DNA from: Pelargonium tetragonum
Taxonomy: Eukaryota; Streptophyta; Magnoliopsida; Geraniales; Geraniaceae
Reading direction: 5' to 3'
NCBI GenBank assembly: GCA_036897445.1
Contig: JAYMTL010000037.1
Location: 62,001 to 126,000 of the forward strand
DNA length: 64,000 nucleotides
The notes beneath the pieces were generated by a model, which was given only the letters and a program-made list of their open reading frames with translations, had not been told where the DNA came from and did not search any database. Position 1 is the stretch's first letter. Each line of letters opens with the position of its first letter. Shown here piece after piece: positions 13,924 through 25,935 of the stretch. The position numbers and the translations under genes are program-made.

Positions 13924-14630
13924 ATTTAATTAAAACCGGTTAATAGATAACTTCGAAAGCTGGGTCGACCTACCTATCTTATTATCTAGTACTTATGCCC
14001 GTACAAAGAGTTCCATAAAAAGGAATAGGAATTTGTTCCATTACTCAGAGTGAAGTCCAATCGGTTATACTTAACAAGGTGAATTACAGCCTATAGCTAT
14101 TAAGATATAGGATATTAGTGCTTGTTTAACCAGGGAACCCTTAATTTAGAGATAAAGAACCCCTTTCTTTCAAAAGGATGCTTTTTACTTTTTGCGGTAC
14201 TTCGAGTGTTCGAAAAATCAGGCTAACCCTATAGCTATCAGGAACCCAATAAACAGGATTGAAATACAAAAAAAAGGAGCCCTTAGCAATTCCTAACTAT
14301 GGGTTCCTAAAATACCGAAACTAAACAATATTTTAGAATATATCAAACTTAAGAATTCTTCTTCTTAATGTGGACCAAAATTTAGATACTTAAAATTCTC
14401 TGAGTCTAGTACTTTTGTGCAAGCTTAAATAAAAATACAAGTAGACCTTGTATTCAAAAAGCGCCTGTCATAGGATGCAAGTATATACGAGTGGCTTACA
14501 GTGCTAGTACATGAGGGCGGATTTAGTCTTAAAAAAGGCATTAACAAGTAAGTAATTTAAATTAAGGGACTTAAGCTATTTTTTCTAAGAAAAAGCTTTG
14601 ATGTCAGTTTTAACTAATAGGGCTCTTAAA
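13924..14630. other. Gene-free stretch, nothing recognised
   Basis: Background texture only. No open frame of note, no tRNA-like box and no repeat was seen. Confidence 0.55.
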
Positions 14631-14675
14631 AATCTTGAACTCAGGACCTTTCCAGTTCGATGAGGGAAATACCTT
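14630..14675 (-). pseudogene. Weak tRNA-like relic
   Basis: On the minus strand GAGTTCAAGAT (plus 14632-14642) is a degraded B-box, one mismatch in the leading GG and one in the trailing CC. A GGTA (plus 14670-14673) stands 32 bases before it, where G18-G19 of a D-loop would lie. No stems pair. It is included only because its layout matches the better relics, and it may be chance. Confidence 0.2.
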
Positions 14676-16150
14676 TATGAAGTCGAGCAAATTAGGGCTT
14701 AGTATACAAATTTGCAGGGAGTGTTTAGCAGGCTCTTTAACTTGACAAGATAATCCCTTATCTTAAGAAGTAACAGGTATTTATTTAAAACGTGTTCTTG
14801 AATCTTATTGCTTTTTTTTTTTCGACTAATAGGGTACCTTTTGGTTTATATATTTTTTATTCAGTAAGAAAACTTAAACTTCTCATATGAGGGGTAAAAC
14901 TTTATTAAGCGGGAGTCCCCAAGAAAATTCTTTATCTTAAATTTGAAACTAAGAGGCTTCTAAAATATTGTTAATTGAATATGTGACTGTGTCTGAAGCA
15001 CAACCTTGACTACTTGGCGCTGTCTTGTATATTTGAAATGCTTTATACCACTACCCGTGCCCAGGTTTTTGAAGCCTAGTTATATTTATATTCTAAAAAG
15101 GCTTTCTGTTAGAGTCTAATAAAAAGCCTTTCCAGCGCAAACGGTTAGCTCTTCCTCGGCATAGGATAGAGCAGGGTCAGAAAAACCCCCACGAGTAAAC
15201 GTCCCGCTTTTAGAAAGATAAAAAACTTTGATTTTTATGAGATTTAGCTTTTTATAAAATACAAACTCAGTTTTATCTTAGTTGCGCTGTGTGCGAACCC
15301 CTTTTTCTAGAAGTGCTTAATTTGGAAAATCCTCAAAAGCGAATCGGGATTCTTTTTTCCTTATTGATAAGTAATCCATTAACGTATATCACTTTTAAAG
15401 AAACGGAACTTACTGATTCTTTAAAAAAATTCTATATAGGTTTTCGTGCGTTATGTTATAATACGAGCTGCTGTATAGCTCTTTTTTGCGGAGGTTTTTA
15501 CTCTAAAAATTTCTTGGAGTTCCTAAAAATACGGATGGGGTCCCTGTTAAGGAAGTACTACTACAAAAAAGACTTTGGAAAAAAGGTAAAGGCTAATTAA
15601 AGAGGGATACTCCCTAAGTCAAACCCCTATATACAATATCCTACGCGCTTTTTAATCTTGTTGCTTACGTAACTTTTTCTTAACTTCTTCCTGCTAGGGC
15701 AACAGGGTATTGTAAATAAGGGGTGTCCTTATCTTATAAGTCTTATAAAACTCACAAAAAGGATTTGCTGTAATTAATAGTTTAAAGACTTATGGAGCCT
15801 TGAAATCCACATCTGGTATAGCAGTTTTCCCAGGATACATTTTTGTTTACAAAGACCTATAAAAAATTCGAGAAATTCTTTTGAAAAAGAAGGCCACCCT
15901 TTTCCTCTTTTGGTTCGCAGGAATTGTCCTAATACAAAACCCCAGATATGAGAAGCACAAACCTTGCGTTTCCGATGGATTCCGTCATTTTTGGAGTGAG
16001 TCACTACTCTATTCAAAAAGCAAAAAGCTTATAAATAAAATCACTTAGACAAGAAGACTTTTATTCTATAAATATTCTAAAAACTCTAAACATCTAACAA
16101 AAGTTCTTATCTTTTAAAAACTAGAGAACTTATAGTAATATATTATCCGT
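14676..16150. other. Gene-free stretch with a 103-codon chance frame
   Basis: The plus frame 15289-15600 begins with GTG and encodes 103 residues with no recognisable motif. It is rich in Lys, Leu, Phe and Tyr, as expected from random reading of AT-rich DNA. I do not call it a gene. The minus frame 15774-16016 (80 codons) is equally unsupported. Confidence 0.5.
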
Positions 16151-16164
16151 ATATGCCGAAATCT

Positions 16165-16200
16165 GCCCTAGTGGCCGAAAGTGGTTTGTAAAAATTGTCT
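16165..16200 (+). pseudogene. Class II tRNA D-arm-like fragment (A-box only)
   Basis: GTGGCCGAAAGTGGTTT (16171-16187) resembles the D-arm of Ser, Leu or Tyr tRNAs, whose usual form is TGGCCGAGTGGTTTA, apart from two extra A residues. No B-box follows within about 100 bases and the flanks form no acceptor stem. It may be a 5' tRNA fragment or chance. Confidence 0.25.
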
Positions 16201-18760
16201 TTTTAAGATTTTTTTTAGAAAGCTTTCCTCTTACCTTTATCTATTCTGTAACCCCTGATTAGGAAACCCTTGAGGAGTCACAACAAGGTGAAATGCACAC
16301 TTTTAAACTAGATTATAGATCCACTTTTAAGGAAATGGGGTTACCTAAATTCATTTAACAGACTTGCTATGCTATCCAGGACATTTAAAGTTTTAATGTA
16401 ATAGGAGCGCTGGGTTTTACCCAATACATATAGGAAGCACAAATCTTATTATATCATAATTAGACCTTTCATTTTCAAACGGGAAACTTGCGAAACCCAG
16501 CAGTGCTGCTATGGTATGACGTTAGGCTCTCTCTTAGTAGTACAGACTTGAATTCACTTTATCTTTGAGATAATGAAAATGGAATTATGGTATATAGTAG
16601 GATTCCCCGCGAGGTGATAATAATTTAGTATTAGACATCAAGTTCTTGTGAAAATCTTTCCTCTAAGTGAAGAGCTAACTAGTTTTTGTAATTGTAAGGA
16701 AAGATACAATTTTTGGATATAGAGAACAAAGCCCCGGGCTAATCCTGTGTGTTTGAGGTCGATGTTTTGTCAATGAAGGACCTCTGTCTTCGACTAGCAT
16801 CTGATTTTCGTTTTATCTCATTCTATTAACTTCAAGATCGAAATTGCAAAAGAAAATCCTTAAAAAATTCACTTGCTAGTAGGATAACTTATACTTCATG
16901 AGAAATAAAGTACACTATAAGAATCCAAAAGTACCAGCTTTACTTACTATTGAAAAGGGGGCCGCATCCTACTCCTTGCCCCTTATATTATCGGCAGTTT
17001 AGAAAACTCCAGCCATATAAAATGAAGCTTTACAAGGATTTCTATACTCTATACCCGGAGCTGCCCAAGACATATAGGTTAGGTGTTTTTCACAGGGTTT
17101 TCTTGTTTAAAATACTGGAGGCACTCATGGTAATCTTATAAATTAGGCGAATATATGAATATAGACTTTCCTAGGATTAGAGCCCGCTTTTTGGCAAAGG
17201 AAATTCAAGATGAAATCTTTTAGGCCTTGAACCTTTGCCATTCATGGGGTGATATATTTTACCATGAATCCGTAATTAAAAGGAGACCCTACATTATAGT
17301 AACTAGAACTCTGAACTATATTGGTTCGGAATCTTTTTATCATCCCTTGTCTGCGAACCTTATATGCTAACTATCTAGTAAAATTGTAAACAAATTACAG
17401 GGCATTGACACAACCCCTTTTGTTCCTTATGCCCCACACGGATACACTCTGGGATCCTTTAAAAGGATTTTTTTCTGTTTTATTACTGAATATATTGTAG
17501 TTTCTCTTCGAAGAGGTTCTGTTAAAAGTGATCCTGTAGTATTAATTATCGCTGAGATAGATATCTTCATATCTTATTCATACCCTTGCTTGTGTCTTTG
17601 TATTGAGGTTTATATAAAGAATGCAATGAATATTAGAACTTGCGGACTCTAATAGGCCTATAGTTAAGGAAGTAAGAACGTGTAGAAACAAAGGAATAGT
17701 AGAATATTTAAAGAGATTAGGGACCCGTAGCGCTGGTTAGTCTATGTCGTTTTAGTGTCTTAGAGCGTCTATTTACATAAGTAAAAATGCAGTTTCTTAG
17801 GTTAAACCTTTTACATTTATATTAAGAATTTTCATAGTACTGCTTCAACGGGATGGCGTTAGTCGGGGTCCCTCATCAATTCTTTTTACAAGGATTTCTT
17901 ATTAAAAAGAGTTTTAAAGAATTTTACTAATTCTGATTGATGCAAATTAAAGTCTGGAAGAGTTGGGGAAAGCAAGTATAATCAAGGACCCCCCTTTTAT
18001 CGGATTCTACAGGAGGATACCCTAAATTGCACTCTAGTTTGACGGATAAAAAAATGAAGTTTTAGAGACAAAGAAACACGGATTTCAATACCTCTAAGTA
18101 TAAAATCCTTATGTTAAGTTTAGGAATTTTTATACAAGTTTAGTTGACTAAAAGGACACTCTCTAGTATATCTTATTCGGGATAATTTAAATAATTTATA
18201 AGTTCTGGGTTTCATGCTTTAACTAAGAGGAAATAAATAATAACATTAGGAGTATATCGGCTAACGGCACGTCGCCGGGTTGGGTCTTAAAGACTTTAGA
18301 GGAACTCAACAAACATAAGCATAAAACAGTAAACCAAAACTTCACATAGACTAAGTGTTCAAACTTCTTTTTTTACTCCAAAGTTTTGAATAAACAATTG
18401 CAGAGCTCAGGCTAGACCTACAAAATTACGAGATGCCTAATACTAACTAATACTAATATAATTCACTAAACTTAATTACTTATCCGTATTACGGAGCAGA
18501 CTACCCCATTTGCAGAACAAGGGAGCCTCCTAATAACCAAGGGAAGTTATCCTAGAAAAAAAAGGTGGAATTTGATGTACACTAAGATTTCTTTCTGGAA
18601 CAGAGAATACCTAGTCTATAAGGGGCGCCGAAGCTATACTCTATAGTAATTAAATTGTATCAGAACGGCTTCTCGGGTAGAAAAAATATTCAGAATAAAC
18701 TGCAAATAGTCCATCATAGTTTACGGTACGTCAATTTGCTGTAGGATATTCTAGTCTTAG
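16201..18760. other. Gene-free stretch, nothing recognised
   Basis: Background texture only. The longest frame is 63 codons (plus 16950-17141) and is unsupported. A small imperfect tandem of AATACTA lies at 18439-18456. Confidence 0.55.
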
Positions 18761-18769
18761 AGCGAAAAC

Positions 18770-18845
18770 TATTACTTGGTAAAGAAGGCTTACTAGCCCT
18801 AAGAGTTGCGAATTCAAATCCTTATTTATAAGGTTCAAGTTCAAA
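18770..18845 (+). pseudogene. tRNA-like relic with 4-base-loop hairpin and two B-box-like words
   Basis: TTGGTAAAGA (18776-18785) resembles a D-loop. GGCT-TACT-AGCC (18787-18798) is a 4-bp hairpin where an anticodon arm would stand, but with a 4-base loop instead of seven. GAATTCAAATCC (18810-18821) is a B-box with GG replaced by AA, placed 33 bases after G19, which suits a class I tRNA. A second B-like word, GGTTCAAGTTC, follows at 18832-18842. The T-stem does not pair. The ordered set of three elements is the reason for calling it; each one alone is weak. Confidence 0.3.
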
Positions 18846-19449
18846 AGGACTCGTGCTTGTATCAACATAGTATTTGATTTAGGTATAATAAGCTATTAGA
18901 TTTAAGTTCACCTCACTCAGCCTTTGTGTTAGTAATTTACCAGAGGCAGTCTCAGAAAGCTTGTATGTAGTGAAAGTACAAATTACTTTCATGAGTTATC
19001 GAAGTCTCATGAAAACGAAAAAAGTTCCCTGGAATTATAAAGAGGGCGATCTCTTTCAGTTTAATTAGACTTTGGTGATACAGAAAAAAAAAGAAGCTGG
19101 TTTTAATAAAGTAAAATGGGTAAGACTACACCTTTTTTTTATAAGAAAACGTAGTCTTAGTTAGGTTACTATAGAAAATCACTAATTAATTTACTAGAAC
19201 CAGGATCAAAAAGTAACAAATCAATCAGGACCCGTATCTACCGTAAGAAGAGTTTTAATTCATCATCATTATCTTAAAGGAAATCTATAACCTTGAATGA
19301 ATCGGAGCTAAATAATTGTAGACAAACAGCAATTTGTAAGATTCTAATATATAATATAGAAAAGATACTCGCTCAAAAGACTCTAAGTTTAGTGGATGAA
19401 CAAGCTTTTGTAAAGAGACTCCTTTTAAGTTAAGACTAGCTTATTTTAG
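18846..19449. other. Gene-free stretch, nothing recognised
   Basis: Background texture only. No frame, box or repeat of note was seen. Confidence 0.5.
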
Positions 19450-19475
19450 CACGACTCGAACCCATGATACATATG
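19449..19475 (-). pseudogene. tRNA T-arm-like fragment
   Basis: On the minus strand GGGTTCGAGTCGTGC (plus 19449-19463) holds a T-loop TTCGAGT flanked by ATGGG and CGTGC, which pair at three of five positions counting G-T. The leading AGCGCATATGTATCATG recalls a tRNA variable region. No D-arm sits at the expected distance. It is a 3' fragment at best. Confidence 0.25.
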
Positions 19476-22400
19476 CGCTTTCCTACTTTTAGGTATGTGC
19501 TTTGAAGAGTAGACACATGGGATGCTATATTCTTTATACAATAGGAATCTCTCCACTATCTTAAAAGGTTGATTTTTTTTTCGCGGATGCCCCTGAAATT
19601 AGTAGGATAAAAGAGGGGTGTATAGCTAACATGTTTTTATCTCGGTTATACTAGATAATGTTAACGCTACTAGAAGCCGCTAGTTTAGCTTTTTAGAGTT
19701 ATGTTGATCCTATAAATTCTATTGAGAAAACATACTTATTGTAATATTGGAGTTAGGCTCGAGCCTCTACCTGTTCTGTCCAAAACCAATTTTCTTTCTT
19801 TACTTTCTTACTAAACGGAAAGACTTTCGTATAGAGTTATACCAAAAAGTAGTACGGATCTAATGGACCCCTATACCTAGTGACCACGATGAGTAATAGA
19901 ATAACGCTATATTTTTTACTATGTATCAAAGGGTTTACTATAACCGGTACAATATGTCAGCGTAAGAAGGCTTACAAGTATTGCTATCACTAACTAGGAC
20001 AGTATATAAAAAGAAATGGCGTTATTAATTCTTTTTCAGCAACAACAGGATAAAAAAAGCTAATGACTTCCGTTTATAAGATCTTATTAAAAAAAGGAAG
20101 ATACTACGAGGTTCCTTTCAGGTTGTTGGTAATTTCATCCAAGTCAAAAAAAAGCAAAACTACAGAATTCGTATGGCTTGAGGGCTCCCTCCGGTTCATT
20201 TTTTTGTTTGGTACGCATATTGAATAGAATATAGGGCAATACCCTAAAACGCAAATTATGAGAGAGAATGAATTCTAAAGTAAAATTTAAAGTCTTTGCT
20301 AAATTTTTACATCTAGCATACAAAAGAAGCACTCTCACGAAGCTTTATGGAATTCAGAATAGCTAAAATATTACCAATATGAGTTTTTAACCTAGTTAAG
20401 TGATGATTATACTGAATATTATGTCTTCTTTTTCAGAGAGCTTAGATCTTGCAATTAATTATAGCCATACGGGACGCCCGAGTAACCAGAATAAAAATGG
20501 AATTCTACCTTAAAAGGGGCCTTATAATTATGTTACTTTGGTGTAACCTACTAGCCCTAAATTTATCTTTTTACGAACAGTTAAAGTTTTATACCCCCTT
20601 AAAAAAAGGGTTCGGTTTACCAAAATATTTAAGGAATACTACAGCTTTTAGACCGTTTCACGTATTATTTTACCTATTTACTAAAGTAAAGAAAACGCAG
20701 ATTGAAACTACAAAAATGACTTTCTCTGAATACTCTATCTTATTTAGACTCTCTTGTTTATTAATTACCAAAAAAGGACCCCATTTCCCTGGCAACCCGG
20801 TTTTAGTTTTAGTAAGGCACTTGTACTTGATAAAGCGTAGTAAAAAATGCAATTAATGACTTATATAAATCCCTATGAAAATCAATTACAAAAACCCAAA
20901 CTTCTAAAAGCATAGAGTATCTCCTTAATCTTAATCATAGTCATCCTGCTTTAGTATACTCTATTATATAAAGTGCTTCTCTAGAAAAGAGAAAAGGGCC
21001 GCCCCCTCTTACTTAATATATAGTACTTACTAATTACTAAGACAACTCAAAAAGAGTAGAGTAGCTTTGACATAAAAGACACTTTAATTCTTATTTTGAC
21101 TTTTCCAAGCCGGCTCTTTCCCCGAGAAAGGAGTACTCGTTTCCTCTTACAGAACTCTCCTAATACGGGATTTCTTTATTAAGATTTTTTACTATACAGG
21201 GACTTCTATTCTATGCCCAAATATCTCGACTCGGTTGTGTTTGTTAATAAAAATATAGAAAAGGCTTTCATTTTTATCTGGCACTTAAACTCTTGTCTTG
21301 GCAAGGGCTCCCTGCCCGTTATTGATGCTCATTTTATAGGTAAACTCATTTAGAAATTGTTAGCGCTTAACTCCCAATTTTCTAGAGCTTTTCTTTTTTA
21401 GATGTTATAAGTAAGCAGGTTAACTATCCATGAAATTAGGATCGCATTGCTTGGATAAGCTTTATATAATTAGTGTAAACTAGGACTTTTACCAAAATCT
21501 TGAAAACCATGAGACTTCCAGATCTCTTTATAAACCTCATTTGAACTCGAGCCTTCTAAAGAAAAAAAGCTTTAACTGGCCATAGAATCCCAAAAGGAGA
21601 GGTTGTAGTTTTACTAGAAGAGGAGAGTGCTCGCTTAATCGATTTGTTTACTTCACAAGAAACCCAGTATTAAGAATATAAAGGAACAGAAAACCCAAGC
21701 AATCCTGTTAGGATCCTTACCTAATATTTACAAACAAATAAACCTATAGCTATCCGTTTGGCATTCCTCCCAAGGGGACACTCAAGTTAAAATTACCTGA
21801 AATGACTAGGCACTCCTAAAACTCCGGGTATATATAAAGGGAATAAAGGCTACTCATAAGTATTATTCAGTATTGCACCTTGCCTTAAGATACAGAAATC
21901 TCAGGACAGGTTTTCTCTGGGCATTTGTTGAGTTATACAAGCTACCGGACCCTTACTATGCGGCACTTTATATAGGGTAATAAAAACCTAAGGGATCCCC
22001 CTTGGTGTAACAAAGTCTAAACTAGATTCCGATACATAAGCAAATATTCGTTATTTGTCCTTTTAAGCAGAATCCCTAATTAATGGAATTCTACTAACCT
22101 CTACACTACATTGGTGTGTTTCCTAGCAGAGGGAGAGAGAAGTGGAGTACTAGATTTAAAGAAATTCGTTTTTTACTCCTATTTGAGCTCGATCCTAGTA
22201 AGAGACATATAGCGAACCCGGGCTTTCGTATCTCTATTAATTACATGCTTTTTAGAGGCCTCTTCCTCTAGCAGGAGCTCTTAGTATATTTAATAAATAC
22301 CCCTACAGTAGATATTTTAGGAAGTAGTAAAAGTCCCTCTTATTAGTTGTTAGAGTCTCGAGAAAGCTTAAACTTTATTTGCGCCTCTTTTACTAGTAAA

Positions 22401-23620
22401 TCTCCTTGGTATATCGTAGAGCCCTTTTTATACTGGCGTGCCACAACCCCTTATTTGTTAGCAAATCAACTCTAAAGTAAATACTTTGGCAAATTAAGAA
22501 GGATCCTGTTTAATTCTTATTAATGTCTATCATTATAAGGAGAAAGCTTTAGTAGATTCTAGGGGAGTCTATTATAAAATATAGCCTAAAAATGCTTGAA
22601 AGTAAAGTGAATCCTGTTACGTTATTTAAACTCTATGCGGGGAAGAGCTTGCCTTAATTCATTCTATAGAAAATCTAGGAACCCCTGTGGCGCTTAACTT
22701 CGTTACCTAGGTAGTTTTATTTGTGATTGGGGTTGTGCAAACTTTCGTCCTTAAAAAAGAAGACAAGACATAGAGTACCATGATTTATTAGATACAAAAA
22801 GTGAATTCTTCAGGTATGGGTACCCCCACAAAAACAGGAAAGATAAAGGATTGGAAAAGATAGGAGAAATCCCTTAGGCAAGCCCCTGGGCCAAAAAAAT
22901 TTAGTTTAAAAATATCTTAGATTCAAAAAAGCGTCGGTACTGACTTTGACATATTTTTATAAAACGCCTACGGGAAATCCTAGTAGGGGTATGGGTTTCT
23001 TGAAAAGGGTACAAATTCTTTTAAGGCACCAAAAAAATGAACCAAGACAGGACCCGGATACGTGAAACCTTTATCCGTCTTTCTATACCCTTCTTAATTA
23101 TTTCCTTTCTAATTTTAAAGCTCTTTGATTCGCAAATTTAACAAAAAGGGTAACCAAGTTTGCTCTTAAACAACGTATCTACAATTTTCCTAAAAAAAGA
23201 AAGAAAAAGCATCGCCAAAACAATAAGAAAAAATTCTACAATTAAAGTAGTTTCCTGGGATGAACAGCCTTTTTGAGGGCTTACCCCTATAGGAATCTTG
23301 CGCGATAGCATATCCTTCTTTTTGCTACACTTATGTTTCCTTGAATAATCTGTATCCAGTGACCCAACTAAAGCAGGACCCTTTGACTTTAATACCACTA
23401 TACATACTTTTAACAAGAAGAGTTTAGCTTTAGGTATTAAGAACTTAGGGGTACAACCCCAGTTCTAATGTCTACTTCTCGAGCAAATAGATAAAAAAAT
23501 ATATGCTAAAAAAAAGAAAGGAAAACTCAGGCCCTTAACAAAATAAGAGAATATTAACTTAGTAAAGAAAAAGCGACTGCTTTTTAGAAACTTTGTCTCT
23601 TGTGTTACGTGAACCCGAAA
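19476..23620. other. Gene-free stretch including the longest open frame
   Basis: The plus frame 20449-20856 (135 codons, TTG start) is the longest in the window. It shows no signal peptide, catalytic motif or family resemblance that I can see, a 60-codon minus frame overlaps it, and a length near 125-135 is what chance predicts for the longest frame. The minus frame 23138-23416 (92 codons) is also unsupported. No other structure was recognised. Confidence 0.5.
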
Positions 23621-23626
23621 TAAATA

Positions 23627-23698
23627 TTGTACTGATCAGATTCGAACCGACTGCATTTCCATTCAAGTCTCCGCGCTCTGCCACTAAACCTTGTGTTG
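23627..23698 (-). pseudogene. tRNA-like relic with paired D-arm and T-arm but no acceptor stem
   Basis: This is the best tRNA-like locus. On the minus strand the D-arm is GTTT-AGTGGCA-GAGC (plus 23675-23689), with all four stem pairs possible, two as G-T. The B-box GGTTCGAATCT (plus 23638-23648) has a T-stem GTCGG/CTGAT that pairs at all five positions, two as G-T. G19 to G53 is exactly 34 bases, the class I value. The bases expected to form the acceptor stem (plus 23628-23634 and 23692-23698) fail at all seven positions, and the anticodon stem CGGAG/TGGAA fails at four of five. So A-box and B-box are kept without a tRNA fold. Compatible readings are a tRNA-derived short element or a decayed tRNA gene. 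Confidence 0.5.
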
Positions 23699-25337
23699 TC
23701 ATTCGTCCAGGGCTAGCTTAGAGATATTTTAAGCAAATTTCTATCTAAGTGATAAAAGTCCCTTTTGTAATACATAAAGCAGCTATTTCTTATTTAGGGG
23801 TACCTTGCCCGTCCCTCTGCAGGGTAAGTTTCTAACCAACTCTTCTTAGATTCAAGGTATACTGCAAGAAAATTTTATTTCATTTCAGGAGAGAGTCAAA
23901 ATGCTTCTATATCTATAACGGAAATATATTGAAATTAAACGTAAGTTAAACGAGCCTTTGTGTCTATCTGCAGAGAGCTGACGAACAGGGAAAGTCTAAG
24001 ATTGCTAAGCTGAGGTCGAGAAGTCCGGGTATAAAAAAGTACCCTTAAGAAAGTGTTTTTATTAGCTTTACTACGCACTATTTACCGCAGAACCCTTCAA
24101 AAGAGTGCGCATTCCTTAGTCAAAATTACCTACCTCTATTTTTGCGCCTAAATTTTCTTCCAAGCATTATTCTGAAGGTTCAAAAAAAGTATAGTTCCAT
24201 ACAAACGCTACTATAAGGATTTTTTACCCTCCCTGTGGTTTAGAATCACTAACTCTTAAAACCTGGACACAAATTGTACTAAATAAACTTTAATTGGGAA
24301 TTCTCTTGATACTATAGATATTTCCACTCTTATGAATTTCTAGAAACAGCGCCTAAACCTTCCCCAGTATACCCTGTTAAGAGGCTTTGTTTTGAACCTA
24401 GAACCCCTTTGAGTTGGTCTGCCTTTTTCTAAATATCCTTTTCGAGCTATTATAATCTTACAAACCTTTTCCACTAAGGAATTCAGAGAATGCGGGCTCA
24501 TAATATAGCATAAATTAGACTTTATTTATTGTTCTATCCGGCTTATCGACTTCATATTATACACAGTTACGAGTATAAGTAAAGGATAAAAAAGTAGGTT
24601 AGGTAAAGTATAAGACTCAAGAAGTAGGCTTATCTGTTCGAGATTTCTGAGCATTAGACAATCTTTTGATTATATGAGTCGAAGTGGAAAACCAGAGAGT
24701 ATAATCAAACCCAGCTTCCTTGGTTCACGGCATACAGAATTAAAGAAGTTTATACTACTCTACTAAAACGAAAAAAACCTCCTTTAGAGTTCCGAGCCCA
24801 GGTTTCACTTTAGAAGCATAAGTGTTCCTTACTAGTTACAATGTATTTTGGCTTTATAGATAGGAAAGACACTGTATAACCCTAAATCTTGCAGAAAGTT
24901 TAGCTTCAACAAAAAAAGAAGCTCTCAAATACTCTAACTCTCCTGTTTCCTGGGGACTTTAAACAAGGAGTTTTTATAGAACGAAATGTGTTATAAAGGA
25001 TTCCTTGTTTATAGCAAAAAGTAAGAAAATATTGAAGAGTCAAACCCGAGTCTATTATTAAAATGAAGTTTTCAGATTAGAATTTGTTTATTAGTGGCTA
25101 ATAGGCATTGCTTTAGTTTGGGAAGCTTGTAACTCTACTTTAACCCTTGTGTAGACATATAGCTTTAACGTCAGTTAAAACAAGTCAAATTCTTAATATT
25201 AGAGCCTTATTTACTTTATAATAGGACCTTAAACTTCTTATTACTCTTTTTAAGGGATCGTTGCCCCCGACAGTGATTCAAAAAGGTTACTCTTGTATAG
25301 ACCTTTGAGTTATAAAAAATTATTGTAGTAACACAGG
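23699..25337. other. Gene-free stretch, nothing recognised
   Basis: Background texture only. No open frame of 60 or more codons lies here. Confidence 0.55.
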
Positions 25338-25363
25338 AACTCGCATTATAATGCGTTAAAACC
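25338..25363 (+). repeat. Palindrome-bearing repeated word, copy A
   Basis: It contains the perfect 14-bp palindrome CGCATTATAATGCG (25342-25355). The 26 bases match 41010-41035 at 22 positions, including an exact 14-base start, AACTCGCATTATAA. A match of this size between two places in 64 kb is near chance, so the repeat call is weak; the palindrome itself is seen directly. Confidence 0.35.
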
Positions 25364-25904
25364 TTAATACAAAAGTTTTTTATTTATATTCCCATTAGAC
25401 AAATATCAACATGAACTACCAACCAAAGAGAAGTTTTAACTGTTCGGTCTTCATATATAGAAAGTAACCCCTGTCAAGTAGAAACCTTGTTACACTAATT
25501 AAAGATACTGATGAAAGAGCTCGTTTATCTCCTATGCTTTTCTAAACCCCTTATTCCCAATATACCTCTTCTTTAATTCATATCCTTATCCATTGGTTTT
25601 AGCCCGTACTTCCAAAACCCTGGGAGGAGTGTCTACTTTAAATTCTGAAAAACTCGTGCTTATAATACTAAACTTCTAAAAGGGAAACCCTACTTAATAA
25701 AACTAAATAAAAAGGGGTTCAAGTTCTTATCTAGAATAGCGAAACAAGTTTAAGGTGCCTCGTAAGGTGTTTTTTTCCTAATTTTACCTATTTATCTCAA
25801 GAATATTTACTAAAGAATTTTGGAGTTGCTTCTGCTCCTTAAGAGAACAAAGTAAATAGAGACCTCCTAGTTTTCTTTCTTAATCTTACTTAATAGTATA
25901 TGCG

Positions 25905-25935
25905 ACTTGAACTCATGTATTTTCTGTATTCTATA
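25905..25935 (-). repeat. Short dispersed repeat with tRNA B-box-like end, copy A
   Basis: It matches 39029-39059 at 26 of 31 positions. Two of the four transitions are exactly RIP type: CTGCATT in the other copy is CTGTATT here, and CTGTA there is CTATA here. On the minus strand the repeat reads into GAGTTCAAGTC, a B-box-like word. It may be the 3' part of a tRNA-derived element. Copies are few, so chance is not excluded. Confidence 0.35.

Noticed and set aside
15289-15600. 103-codon frame, plus strand
   Set aside because: GTG start, no family resemblance, and amino-acid content expected from random AT-rich sequence.
18439-18456. TACTAAC intron branch-point-like words in a small tandem
   Set aside because: No splice-site pair and no coding frame to interrupt; the words are common in TA-rich sequence.
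20449-20856. Longest open frame, 135 codons, plus strand
   Set aside because: TTG start, no recognisable domain, overlapped by an open frame on the other strand, and its length is what chance predicts for the longest frame in 64 kb at this stop density.
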